Shown one piece after another: positions 41,009 to 49,079 of a stretch of DNA of 64,000 bases. This DNA is from VXNE01 sp965116625 (GTDB lineage: Bacteria > Pseudomonadota > Gammaproteobacteria > Pseudomonadales > Azotimanducaceae). The first letter of the stretch is position 1; each line of letters opens with the position of its first letter. Position numbers and translations under genes: made by a program. The notes under the pieces are model-generated. The model made no database searches. It saw only the letters and a program-made list of their open reading frames with translations, and was not told the DNA's origin. The stretch spans positions 248,001 to 312,000 of the forward strand of contig OZ220717.1 in NCBI GenBank assembly GCA_965116625.1, given 5' to 3'.

Positions 41009-41797
41009 CTACCGATTCACCCAGTGGTGATACAGGGGCCTGACCTGCCGGGGCATCGCTTCGTAGGTTTCGACCGAGATACGAGGCATGGGCGGTGCCG
41101 CGGTGTCGCCGAACTCCTCGGCCATGCGGATACCCTCCGGCGAATCGGGATCGATCGGCTGCAGGTTGAGCCACCACGGCGCATAACACACCCGCATCGC
41201 CACCCGCGGTTCGGCACCATTGTAGTCCGCGTTGGCGTGCCATAGCCTGCTGTCCAGCAAAACGACGCTGCCCGCCCGACCGGACACCTGGATCTCTGTC
41301 GCGCGCGGTGCTTTCTCGTCGATCATGGCATTCGTAGTCGGATCGATGCCCGACCGGTGGGTACCGGGCGCGATGATCGTACCTCCGCTCTCCGGCAGGA
41401 ACGGCGACAGCATCCAGACGGAGGTGAGGTACATCACCGCATCCGGAAACGGTGGCAGGATCCCCGCCGCCGGTCGCGTGCCGAAGGGCCAGTCCACGTG
41501 CCACTGCTCGCGGACGTCCCCTGGATACCGGAAGGTCGGCCCCATCCAACCCACGCGGTAGAACTGTCCCCAAAGCGCTTCGAGAATCGCCAGGATGCGC
41601 GGCTCGGCGACATGGCGCACGAATTCGCTGTTGTGGGCCAGGAAGTCCTTGTCCTCCTGGTATTCGGGTGAAGAGACGGTCAATACGACGCTCTCGCGCA
41701 CGTCCTCGACTTCCGCTGCAGGAATCACGCCTTCCAGGAGGCACCAGCCGTCGACCTGCAGACGCAGCAGGTTGTCATCCGTCTTCTCAAGCGACAT
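41009..41797 (-). CDS. PhyH-family Fe(II)/2-oxoglutarate dioxygenase
   Basis: 262 residues from ATG 41797, 6 nt after GGAGG; an earlier in-frame start at 41812 is less favoured. Iron ligands: His and Asp in EQWHVDWPFG and the distal His in SRLWHANADYNG. The 2-oxoglutarate Arg is probably in PRVAMRVCYAPWW. N-terminal LLRLQVDGWCLLEGVIPAAE is typical. It is more compact than the other PhyH copies. It converges on the crotonase at 40176 and is divergent from the crotonase at 41937. Confidence 0.9.
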   Translation of the reverse strand: MSLEKTDDNLLRLQVDGWCLLEGVIPAAEVEDVRESVVLTVSSPEYQEDKDFLAHNSEFVRHVAEPRILAILEALWGQFYRVGWMGPTFRYPGDVREQWHVDWPFGTRPAAGILPPFPDAVMYLTSVWMLSPFLPESGGTIIAPGTHRSGIDPTTNAMIDEKAPRATEIQVSGRAGSVVLLDSRLWHANADYNGAEPRVAMRVCYAPWWLNLQPIDPDSPEGIRMAEEFGDTAAPPMPRISVETYEAMPRQVRPLYHHWVNR

Positions 41798-41936
41798 CGA
41801 ATCCTCCCGCACCGTCCCGACGGCTCACCAACACGGGAGAAGGAAGTCTACTGATGGCCATCGTGCGTGGACAGTGAGTTAACGTTGCCAGCGCCTTTGA
41901 AGTAGAGTGCTCCCATCGCAACAGGGGGAAGAAGCA

Positions 41937-42674
41937 ATGCTCGTCGAGATCACCACCGAAGGGGCGGTGCGCACAGTCACCATGAACAGGCCCGAAAAGC
42001 TCAACGCCATGAGCGACGAGATGCTCGACGAACTGCGGGCCGCGTTCACCACTGCCCCCGCCAACAGGGAGCGCGTGACGATCCTGCGCGGTGCGGGCCG
42101 CTCATTCTGTGCCGGCCGGGATATCGGCGGCGCCATGAACGTCTCCGTCGAGCCGGTGTTCCACGCGGTGGAGACCTATCCCCTGCCGGTGATCGCGGTC
42201 GTGCAGGGGCACGCCATCGCCGGCGGCTGCGAGATCGCGCTGCATTGCGACTTCGTGGTCGCGTCCACGAACGCGCGGTTCGGCATGTCGCTCGCGCAGA
42301 TCGGCCTGGCTCCCACATGGTTCCTGGCGAAGAAGCTGCTCGACGTCGCGGGGCCGGTCGGCACGCGCGAGATACTCCTGCTGGGAGATCCGTTGCCGGC
42401 CACGAAACTCCACGAACTGGGCATGATCGCGCGCGTTGCCCAACCCGATGAACTCGAGGCCACCGTGGACGCCCTGGTGGATCGCCTCGTGCAGAACGCG
42501 CCGCTCTCGCTGCGGGCCATCAAGGCCCTGCTGGTCCGCGAGATGACGTTCCGGGAAGGCATCTATCACGCCGATGTCGACAACCTCGTTCGGCAAGTGC
42601 GGGATAGCCAGGACGCCGTCGAAGGCAAGCGCGCCAGGCTCGAACGGCGGCGCGCGAACTTCCAGGGCCGTTGA
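41937..42674 (+). CDS. Enoyl-CoA hydratase/isomerase (crotonase) family protein
   Basis: 245 residues from ATG 41937 after AGGGGGAAGAAGCA. Crotonase core: VRTVTMNRPEKLNAMSDEM, GRSFCAGRDIGGAM for the oxyanion hole, and GHAIAGGCEIALHCDFVVAS with the first catalytic Glu. The second Glu position is changed (IGLAPTWFLAKKL). This is the mirror of the 40176 copy, which keeps the other Glu. Substrate unknown. Confidence 0.9.
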   Translation: MLVEITTEGAVRTVTMNRPEKLNAMSDEMLDELRAAFTTAPANRERVTILRGAGRSFCAGRDIGGAMNVSVEPVFHAVETYPLPVIAVVQGHAIAGGCEIALHCDFVVASTNARFGMSLAQIGLAPTWFLAKKLLDVAGPVGTREILLLGDPLPATKLHELGMIARVAQPDELEATVDALVDRLVQNAPLSLRAIKALLVREMTFREGIYHADVDNLVRQVRDSQDAVEGKRARLERRRANFQGR

Positions 42675-42681
42675 GCCGCAG

Positions 42682-44394
42682 CTATGCGCGAGCTTCGATC
42701 GCGTTCCTTACCTGCCGCAGCACCATGGCGCAGACGCGATCGATACGAGGGCTCCTGACAGCCAGTTCCGCGTAGCCAATCCGCTCCGTACCGAGTTCGT
42801 CCAATGGCTCGTTGTCGATTGCGAGTCCTCTCGTCATGGAGTCGGAGTCAAACATCCAAACGCAGGAGACGACGACGTTGAAGTCCCTCCTCCCGTGCAG
42901 GTAGCCGTTGAGGGAAATCCAGTACTTTATCGTCAACGGAGTCTGCGCTGAGAGTTCGAATTCCGGTCCCACGATGTGGTTGTTCTTCGTGTGTTCCCAC
43001 TCATCCGGAGCCAGAACACTCTGTCCTTCGACACTGGCCCCGTTGAAATCCACCCAGGCTTTCTCATGAATGCCGCGAAACAACGTCGTCAGATCTCCGA
43101 AAGCACTTCCCAACGCTTCCACCGTGGGTCGAATGTGGCTGGAATACCCCGCGTCAAGAATGCCGACATCGGTCTCCGAAGGTGCCGGAACTGGCTTGGC
43201 CTGGGCGAAGGCCGCGATCTCTCGGCCCAACTCGAGGCGTTCGAGTGCATCGTTCAACTCGTCGAACGGCACCACCTCCGCAGTACTTCGCGACTGTCGA
43301 TCCCTGCCTCCATAGACGACTACCTTGACAGCGACATCAGGAATCGCTTTCGCCACTGCATCAAGCGTCGCAAAAGCATCCGATGGTATGGTTGCACCAG
43401 CCTTGATCTCGATCGCGGTTCGTCCCTCGGTGCCCTCAAGCACCAAGTCGCACTCCAGTCCGCGGCTATCGCGGAAGAAGGACAGGTTCTCCGAAAGCCC
43501 CCGGTTCAACCTGTATTTCAGTGCCTCGACAACAACCATGTTCTCGAACAACGCCCCGCGCAGCGGATGCGTGGCAATCTGATCGGCACCCTCGATTCCG
43601 ATAAGGTGCGCGGCCAGACCCACATCGTAGAAATACAGTTTGGGTGATTTTCTAAGCCGCTTGCGGATGTTTGCGTGGAACGGAACCAGGCGGAACGCGA
43701 TGTAGCTCGCCTCAAGCACGCCGAGCCAGTTCCGTGCCGTTGTGTGAGACACGCCGGCATCCCTGCCCAGGGCCACCAGGTCTGTCAGCCGTCCGACTCG
43801 GCCCGCGCACAGTCGCACAAAGCGCTCGAAGGTCGAAAGGTCGCGGATGCCACCGAGTCGTCTCACATCGCGCTCGACGTATGTCCCGAAGTAATCGCCC
43901 AAGGCTCGCCTCGGTTCGATGCCCTGATCGTGGACCCTCGGATAAAACCCCGAATAAAGGACTTCGTCCAAGGCTCCCGGCGCTCCAGCCCGTTCACGTT
44001 CCGCGAGCGTGAACGGCAGGAGTCGCAGGAGGGCTGTCCGGCCTGCCAGAGACTGGCTGATGGCATCGGACAACTGGAAGTGCTCACTACCGGTCAATAC
44101 GAAAAGGCCGTTGTGTCCTTGCTCGTCGGCGAAAACCTGAAGGTAGGAAAGTAGTTCGGGGACGCGCTGGATTTCGTCGATAATGGCGCCCCCCTCAAGC
44201 CGGGAGAGGAAACCGAGAGGATCGGTCGATGCGAATTCGCGTTGGTCGGGTGCCTCGAGGTTCGCGTACGCCAACTGCGGAAAGGTCTCGCGACACAGTG
44301 TCGTCTTTCCGGATTGCCTCGGTCCGGTCACCGTGACGAAAGGGTACTTTCCGAACAGGTCAAACAGACATCCGGCAATTTCGCGTTCGATCAT
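42682..44394 (-). CDS. AAA_14/DUF4143 ATPase with long C-terminal extension
   Basis: 570 residues. P-loop GPRQSGKTTLCRE (about 24-36), Walker B GAIIDEIQRVPELL, sensor FVLTGSEHF, then the DUF4143 domain (RALGDYFGTYVERDVRRLGG, SPKLYFYDVGLAAHLIG) and a restriction-endonuclease-like end (RGLECDLVLEGTEGRTAIEI, then KAGATI), which has the D-x(n)-E-x-K arrangement. After about residue 400 there is an unusual extension of ~170 residues without a recognised domain. Such genes are common, often mobile, and not functionally settled. A perfect 16-bp inverted repeat lies just upstream. Confidence 0.88.
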   Translation of the reverse strand: MIEREIAGCLFDLFGKYPFVTVTGPRQSGKTTLCRETFPQLAYANLEAPDQREFASTDPLGFLSRLEGGAIIDEIQRVPELLSYLQVFADEQGHNGLFVLTGSEHFQLSDAISQSLAGRTALLRLLPFTLAERERAGAPGALDEVLYSGFYPRVHDQGIEPRRALGDYFGTYVERDVRRLGGIRDLSTFERFVRLCAGRVGRLTDLVALGRDAGVSHTTARNWLGVLEASYIAFRLVPFHANIRKRLRKSPKLYFYDVGLAAHLIGIEGADQIATHPLRGALFENMVVVEALKYRLNRGLSENLSFFRDSRGLECDLVLEGTEGRTAIEIKAGATIPSDAFATLDAVAKAIPDVAVKVVVYGGRDRQSRSTAEVVPFDELNDALERLELGREIAAFAQAKPVPAPSETDVGILDAGYSSHIRPTVEALGSAFGDLTTLFRGIHEKAWVDFNGASVEGQSVLAPDEWEHTKNNHIVGPEFELSAQTPLTIKYWISLNGYLHGRRDFNVVVSCVWMFDSDSMTRGLAIDNEPLDELGTERIGYAELAVRSPRIDRVCAMVLRQVRNAIEARA

Positions 44395-44414
44395 GGGACG
44401 AATTGTATACCCCG

Positions 44415-44453
44415 GATGTGCAATATGAAATTTTTACTTTCATATTGCACATC
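44415..44453. promoter_or_regulatory. Perfect 16-bp inverted repeat upstream of the DUF4143 ATPase
   Basis: GATGTGCAATATGAAA (44415-44430) and its exact complement TTTCATATTGCACATC (44438-44453) flank TTTTTAC. It lies 21 bp upstream of the ATPase start, in AT-rich DNA, in the shared region with the divergent MaoC-like gene. Confidence 0.85.
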
Positions 44454-44535
44454 TTCCTCCTTCGGTTGGATGTGATTCAATCAGCGTCTTGGCCCTGAAT
44501 CGATCGATAACAGACCAATCACGGGAGGAAACAAG

Positions 44536-45609
44536 GTGGCAGCCCTACCAGAGATCACGACACTCGACGAATTCGAAGACGAATACAGAAAGGGCGCGGG
44601 GACGATCCTGCCGTCGCGGGCTTCGAAACTCGCGAACCTCGACAACATCCGGCGCGCCGGGGACGGCATCGGCGACTACAACCCGTTGTACCGGGATCCC
44701 GAGTACGCCGCCAATAGCCGCTTCGGCATGGTCACCGCCATGCCGGCGTTCGTGTATTGCACGAGCCTCGGGGTCGGCGCGGCGATCAACGGCGCCATCG
44801 ACGGATCGCGGGTGGGGAGCTTCGCCATGAACTACGCCGGCGGCGAACTGGAATTCTTCCGCCCGATCTGGCTCGGGGACACGATCTTCGTGCAGGAGCG
44901 GGTAGGGCCTGTCGTTCGCAAGGAGAGTGGACGCATCGGTCCGTTCTGCATCTGCACGGGACTGGTGACATACACCAATCAGCGGCACGAAGTCGTGGCG
45001 ACCAAGAGAACGCTGATGGCGCGGTACAAGGTCCTGGACGGGGGCGAAGGAACCATCACCTACGACCGCGACAACAAGACCGACGTCCAGCAGGAATCGC
45101 CCGACCCGCTCGTCTGGGAGCGGAAGCGGCGCGGTGCGGGGACACGCTACTGGGACGACGTCGTCGAAGGCGATGAAATGCCGCCGTTGAAGAAAGGCAC
45201 CTACACGGTCAACGAACTGTTCCTGTTCACCTTCGGAGCGATGGGAACCCGGCGGAGCACGCGCGCGTCCCTCGGCGGGCGCCTCGAGTCGCACGACCGG
45301 TTCGACGCCGAACACGCGAAGAAGCGCCGCAGCATGCCGGGCCAGTTCGATTTCGGCCCGCAACGAGTGTGCTGGCTGACGCAGATGTGCACGGACTGGA
45401 TGGGTGACGACGGTACGCTGAAGAAGCTGGTGACCCAGGTCCGGCACCCGAATATCGTCGGCGACACCAATACGATCTACGGCAACGTCGCCAGAAAGTA
45501 CGTGCAGGGCGACGAGCACCTGGTGGACCTGGACATCCGCAACGTGAACCAGTCGGGCACGGCCAGCGCGTTCTCGCGCGCGACCGTCGCGCTACCGACG
45601 CGGGGATAG
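44536..45609 (+). CDS. MaoC-like double-hotdog acyl-CoA dehydratase
   Basis: 357 residues from GTG 44536, 9 nt after GGGAGGAAAC. The N-terminal hotdog has the hydratase segment GDGIGDYNPLYRDPEYA (about 42-58): Asp47 and Asn-Pro are kept, but the usual catalytic His is Tyr52. The second half (GTRYWDDVVEGDEMPPLKKG, then NELFLFTFGAMGTRR) is another hotdog-like unit. Acyl dehydratases of this type hydrate or dehydrate CoA esters. With the two crotonases and the CoA-transferases it supports an acyl-CoA pathway here. The lost His makes the reaction uncertain. Confidence 0.85.
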   Translation: MAALPEITTLDEFEDEYRKGAGTILPSRASKLANLDNIRRAGDGIGDYNPLYRDPEYAANSRFGMVTAMPAFVYCTSLGVGAAINGAIDGSRVGSFAMNYAGGELEFFRPIWLGDTIFVQERVGPVVRKESGRIGPFCICTGLVTYTNQRHEVVATKRTLMARYKVLDGGEGTITYDRDNKTDVQQESPDPLVWERKRRGAGTRYWDDVVEGDEMPPLKKGTYTVNELFLFTFGAMGTRRSTRASLGGRLESHDRFDAEHAKKRRSMPGQFDFGPQRVCWLTQMCTDWMGDDGTLKKLVTQVRHPNIVGDTNTIYGNVARKYVQGDEHLVDLDIRNVNQSGTASAFSRATVALPTRG

Positions 45610-45650
45610 CCGACGGGGAACGGCCGCACGCGACAGCAGGAGGATCTTGA

Positions 45651-46106
45651 ATGAGGGGAAAACTCGTAGTGTTCACGACGGCCCTCGGCGCTGCGGCCGC
45701 GACTCTGTGGGCGGACGGAAGCGCAGTTCCCGAGTCGTCGACGGAAGGCGGCTACGCAGTGATCCGCACCTGGGCGGACGTGGGCACGGGAGAACTCGAC
45801 ATTGAAGAGGTGTCGATCGGTGGGTATTCGGTGATTCGCGGGTCCTGGTCGCCCCCGATGGAAAGCGCCGACCCCGAATATCCCTTGCAGGAAGTGTTTG
45901 GTCCCCTCGTGGCAAGGCGGGGAGGTGGAACAGCAACCGCCTACAACGGCGAAGACTGCAAGGACGAGGGTCATTTCATAGTGTACTGGGGAAACATGAT
46001 TGCCGATGACGCCATACTGTGCGCGGACTTCGGGAGTTACAGAACTCACCCGTTAACCAGTAGCCAGTGCCACGTTCCCGCCGGTCCGACGAATTGTCCG
46101 CCATGA
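45651..46106 (+). CDS. Small secreted protein, unknown function
   Basis: 151 residues from ATG 45651 behind a strong AGGAGGATCTTGA site. A short signal peptide (MRGKLVVFTTALGAAAATLW-ADGSA) precedes a mature domain with an internal repeat, GGYAVIRTW (33-41) and GGYSVIRGSW (57-66), and four Cys in the C-terminal part that could form two disulfides. No family recognised. It follows the MaoC-like gene by 41 bp. Confidence 0.65.
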   Translation: MRGKLVVFTTALGAAAATLWADGSAVPESSTEGGYAVIRTWADVGTGELDIEEVSIGGYSVIRGSWSPPMESADPEYPLQEVFGPLVARRGGGTATAYNGEDCKDEGHFIVYWGNMIADDAILCADFGSYRTHPLTSSQCHVPAGPTNCPP

Positions 46107-46132
46107 TGGCGGCGCGGAGGAGAAGTCGACGG

Positions 46133-46912
46133 CTAGTACACCTCTGAACGCTCACTCCCCGATGGGGAGTACCGATCCATGCTGCGCACGTCGTTGCCCC
46201 CGTATGTGCGTTCACCACGCACCAGCACATGCTTGCGATCGTCCGGCAGCGAGAATTCGTCGGCGCTGTGGTAACCGAGCGTCATGCTCATGCGGGTGCC
46301 ATCGGTCTGGTTCCTGCCCGCCGCGTGCAGTAGCAATCCATCCATGGCAAGCAGCCCACCGGCGGGCATCGGCAGGGGGATCGCCTGCGACCAGGCGATG
46401 TCGAAGAGCTCCTTCTTCTCGCGGATATAGGCGAAGTTGGAGAGCGTCGGCAGGTGGTGGGAGCCCGGAACCACGTAAGTGCATCCGTTCTCGAGGTTCG
46501 TGTCTTCCAGGTAGACCAGCACCGAGAGCAGGTTCCGCGACCACACCCGGCAGTCCCGATGCAGTTCGACCGACGCCAGCGACTTGCGGTCGCGCAGGTA
46601 GATGTGGTTGTGGCGATTGAGCATGAACTCGATGTTGGGGCCGAGCAGGGATTCCAGGGGCGCGAGAATCTCGTCGCACGCGATGGCTTCCTGGAAGACG
46701 CCGCCCCGATCCCAGAGACCGGATATCCGGTCCACCTCTCCGTCGCGACGCGCGACCGGCTCGACTTCGTTACGGATGTCCTCAATCGCCGCCTCTTTCA
46801 AGCCCTCGACCAGGTCCGCCGGCAACCTTGTCGGCAGCTTGATGAAACCGTTGTGCCGAAACATGTCGATCTCCTCGGGTAGGAGAGTCGATCTCGCGCT
46901 TGGTCTTTCCAT
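46133..46912 (-). CDS. PhyH-family Fe(II)/2-oxoglutarate dioxygenase
   Basis: 259 residues from ATG 46912 (the frame is open to 46978). N-terminal LLPEEIDMFRHNGFIKLP is a typical PhyH start. Iron ligands: His and Asp in VELHRDCRVWS and the distal His in DGLLLHAAGRNQ; the following RMSMTLGYH carries the 2-oxoglutarate Arg. ENGCTYVVPGSHHLPT is the family's conserved loop. Transcribed downstream of the SDR on the same strand (99 bp apart), so the two may work together. Confidence 0.9.
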   Translation of the reverse strand: MERPSARSTLLPEEIDMFRHNGFIKLPTRLPADLVEGLKEAAIEDIRNEVEPVARRDGEVDRISGLWDRGGVFQEAIACDEILAPLESLLGPNIEFMLNRHNHIYLRDRKSLASVELHRDCRVWSRNLLSVLVYLEDTNLENGCTYVVPGSHHLPTLSNFAYIREKKELFDIAWSQAIPLPMPAGGLLAMDGLLLHAAGRNQTDGTRMSMTLGYHSADEFSLPDDRKHVLVRGERTYGGNDVRSMDRYSPSGSERSEVY

Positions 46913-47011
46913 CCGTTCGACCTCGCTTCGTTGATGGCACAACTGACCGACTTTGCGCTTCGCATCGCGCGATATCAATAGCAGCCGGGTTTTGCCGCCT
47001 GGACGACTAGT

Positions 47012-47731
47012 CTACAAACGTGCCGGCATCATCATGAGTTCGGGCACCCGCGCGCGCGCCGGAAGCGATGCCGCGAACAGACACGCCGCAGCCACGTCTT
47101 CGGGCTGCAACGCGTGCGCCATCACTTCGGGCGGCGTGGGCGTCGGGCGCTTCAGCACCAGCGGGGTATCCGTGAGTCCGGGGAAGATCACTGTGGTCCG
47201 AATGCCGTGGTCCCGCTCTTCCTGGAAGGTTCCGTGCGCCAGGCCGACCAGCCCGTGCTTGGCCGCCTGGTAGGACACGCCCGACGCGTCGGGAAGCTGC
47301 ACCGCGACACTCGAGATGTAGATGATGAGCCCCCCGCCCTGCCGCCGCATTGTCGGCAGCACGGCCTGGGTGCAGTGGAAGGCGCCGCCCAGATTGGTGG
47401 CGAGCATCATGTCCCAGGTTTCCGGGGTCAGTGCGTCAAGGGTGCGGTCAGGGATATTGGTGCCAGCCGCGTAGACGAGCACATCGATCCGGCCCAGACG
47501 CTCCATGATCGCGTCCACCGCTCGACCAACCGACGCGGTGTCTTCGACATCCATCGGGCAGGCCATCGCGCCACCGCCGATCTCCTCGGCCAGGGCATGG
47601 AGACTTTCCCCGCTGCGCGCAGAAAGCACGGTGGTGGCGCCAGCGCGCGCCAACCCGAGCGCCGTCTCTCGGCCGATGCCGCTGCTGGCTCCGACGACGA
47701 CGGCAACCTGTCCCGCTAGCGCTTCACTCAC
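47012..47731 (-). CDS. Short-chain dehydrogenase/reductase
   Basis: 239 residues from GTG 47731. Cofactor motif VVVGASSGIGRE (residues 11-22), NAG equivalent VYAAGTN, catalytic Ser in YISSVAVQ and Tyr/Lys in SYQAAKHG. The Ser-Ala-Arg after the second strand (LSARSGES) suggests NADP(H) preference. Substrate unknown. The end (RVPELMMMPARL) is short. It is divergent from the 2-hydroxyacid dehydrogenase across about 140 bp. Confidence 0.9.
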   Translation of the reverse strand: MSEALAGQVAVVVGASSGIGRETALGLARAGATTVLSARSGESLHALAEEIGGGAMACPMDVEDTASVGRAVDAIMERLGRIDVLVYAAGTNIPDRTLDALTPETWDMMLATNLGGAFHCTQAVLPTMRRQGGGLIIYISSVAVQLPDASGVSYQAAKHGLVGLAHGTFQEERDHGIRTTVIFPGLTDTPLVLKRPTPTPPEVMAHALQPEDVAAACLFAASLPARARVPELMMMPARL

Positions 47732-47874
47732 ACCGCAACCCTCTCCGACGACGCTTCGGATCGTACCAAGCGCTCCCGCGTCCGGGCCAGTTCACCAAAC
47801 TGCGGCCCCGGAGCCGGTCAAGCGCGGACGAACCGAGTCGTGCAAAAATAGGGTCCTTTCCCAGGAGGCAGCGT

Positions 47875-48861
47875 ATGCGCAACGACGAACTGGGCACGGT
47901 GATCGTGCACTCCGAACTCCTGAGCGATCGCCACATCGAAGAGATCCAGGCCACAGTACCCGGGACTGAGGTCATCAAGATCGACACCCTCGAAGAGTGG
48001 CAGTCGCGCCGGGCCGAATTGGGGCCGAAAGTGGAGGTGGTCTTCGGATTGCGCGACATCGGAGACCTGGCTTCGGTGCCTCGGCTGCGCTGGATTCAGA
48101 CCATCGGGGCCGGGATGGACTGGTTGCTCCGCATGCCCGAGGTCGCGCAGAGCGACATCATGGTGACCAATGCCTCCGGTGTCGCCGCGGTCCCCATAGC
48201 CGAGCACATACTCGCCCTGATGTTCGTATTGACGCGCCGCATGCACCGCTTCGCGAAGGCCCAGCGCGATCACGAGTGGTTTCAGCGGGGGCGCTGCGAG
48301 GAGATCGATGGCACCACAATGGGCATCATCGGCCTCGGACCCATCGGACTCAAGACCGCCGAGAAGGCAAAAGGTCTCAACATGCGGGTACTTGGCCTGC
48401 GGCGGCACCCATCGCGCACTTCCCCGCACGTCGACCGCATGTTCGGTCCGGACGGGCTGCATGAACTGCTTGAAGACTCAGACTGGGTGGTGCTCGCCGC
48501 TCCGCTCACGGAGGAGACGCGCGGCATGATGGGCGAGCCCGAGTTCCGGGCGATGAAGGAGACCGCCTACTTCATCAACATCGCGCGCGGCCAGATCGTC
48601 CAGGAGGACATCCTGATCCGGGCGCTGCAGGAGGGCTGGATCTCGGGGGCGGGTCTCGACGTCTTCGCCCAGGAACCGCTGCCCACCGACTCCCCCCTGT
48701 GGGACATGCGCAACGTCATGATCACGGCGCACTACGCCGGCGCGACACCCCGCTACGCGGACCGCGTGACCGGGATATTCACCGACAACCTTCGCCGCTA
48801 CCTGGCGGGAGAGCCACTAGTGAACGTCATTGACAAGGAGCAGACGTACATCAGCAGTTAG
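47875..48861 (+). CDS. D-isomer-specific 2-hydroxyacid dehydrogenase
   Basis: 328 residues from ATG 47875, 7 nt after AGGAGG. NAD-binding MGIIGLGPIGLKTAEKAKGL (about 144-163). The catalytic Arg is in INIARGQIV, the Glu in FAQEPLPTDSPLW and the His in MITAHYAGAT, the standard Arg-Glu-His set. The NAD turn is LRRHP rather than acidic, pointing to NADP(H). It reduces 2-keto acids or oxidises D-2-hydroxyacids; relatives include glyoxylate/hydroxypyruvate reductases. Confidence 0.92.
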   Translation: MRNDELGTVIVHSELLSDRHIEEIQATVPGTEVIKIDTLEEWQSRRAELGPKVEVVFGLRDIGDLASVPRLRWIQTIGAGMDWLLRMPEVAQSDIMVTNASGVAAVPIAEHILALMFVLTRRMHRFAKAQRDHEWFQRGRCEEIDGTTMGIIGLGPIGLKTAEKAKGLNMRVLGLRRHPSRTSPHVDRMFGPDGLHELLEDSDWVVLAAPLTEETRGMMGEPEFRAMKETAYFINIARGQIVQEDILIRALQEGWISGAGLDVFAQEPLPTDSPLWDMRNVMITAHYAGATPRYADRVTGIFTDNLRRYLAGEPLVNVIDKEQTYISS

Positions 48862-49079
48862 TGCCTCTCCGCAAATCGGGACAACAAAGTCCGATTCGTC
48901 CGGGCACTTACGGGGCAGCACACTAGCGCCACAAAGGCCATGACGTTGATACACTGCCCATCAACGTTAGAGCCAGCCGTCCCAATGCCTGAACGATCCC
49001 GGACGTTGCGTCACACGACAACCCCCCACAAGGCACTGGCTTGCGCAAACTGGGCGTGTGTGACCAAGGGCATGAATCC

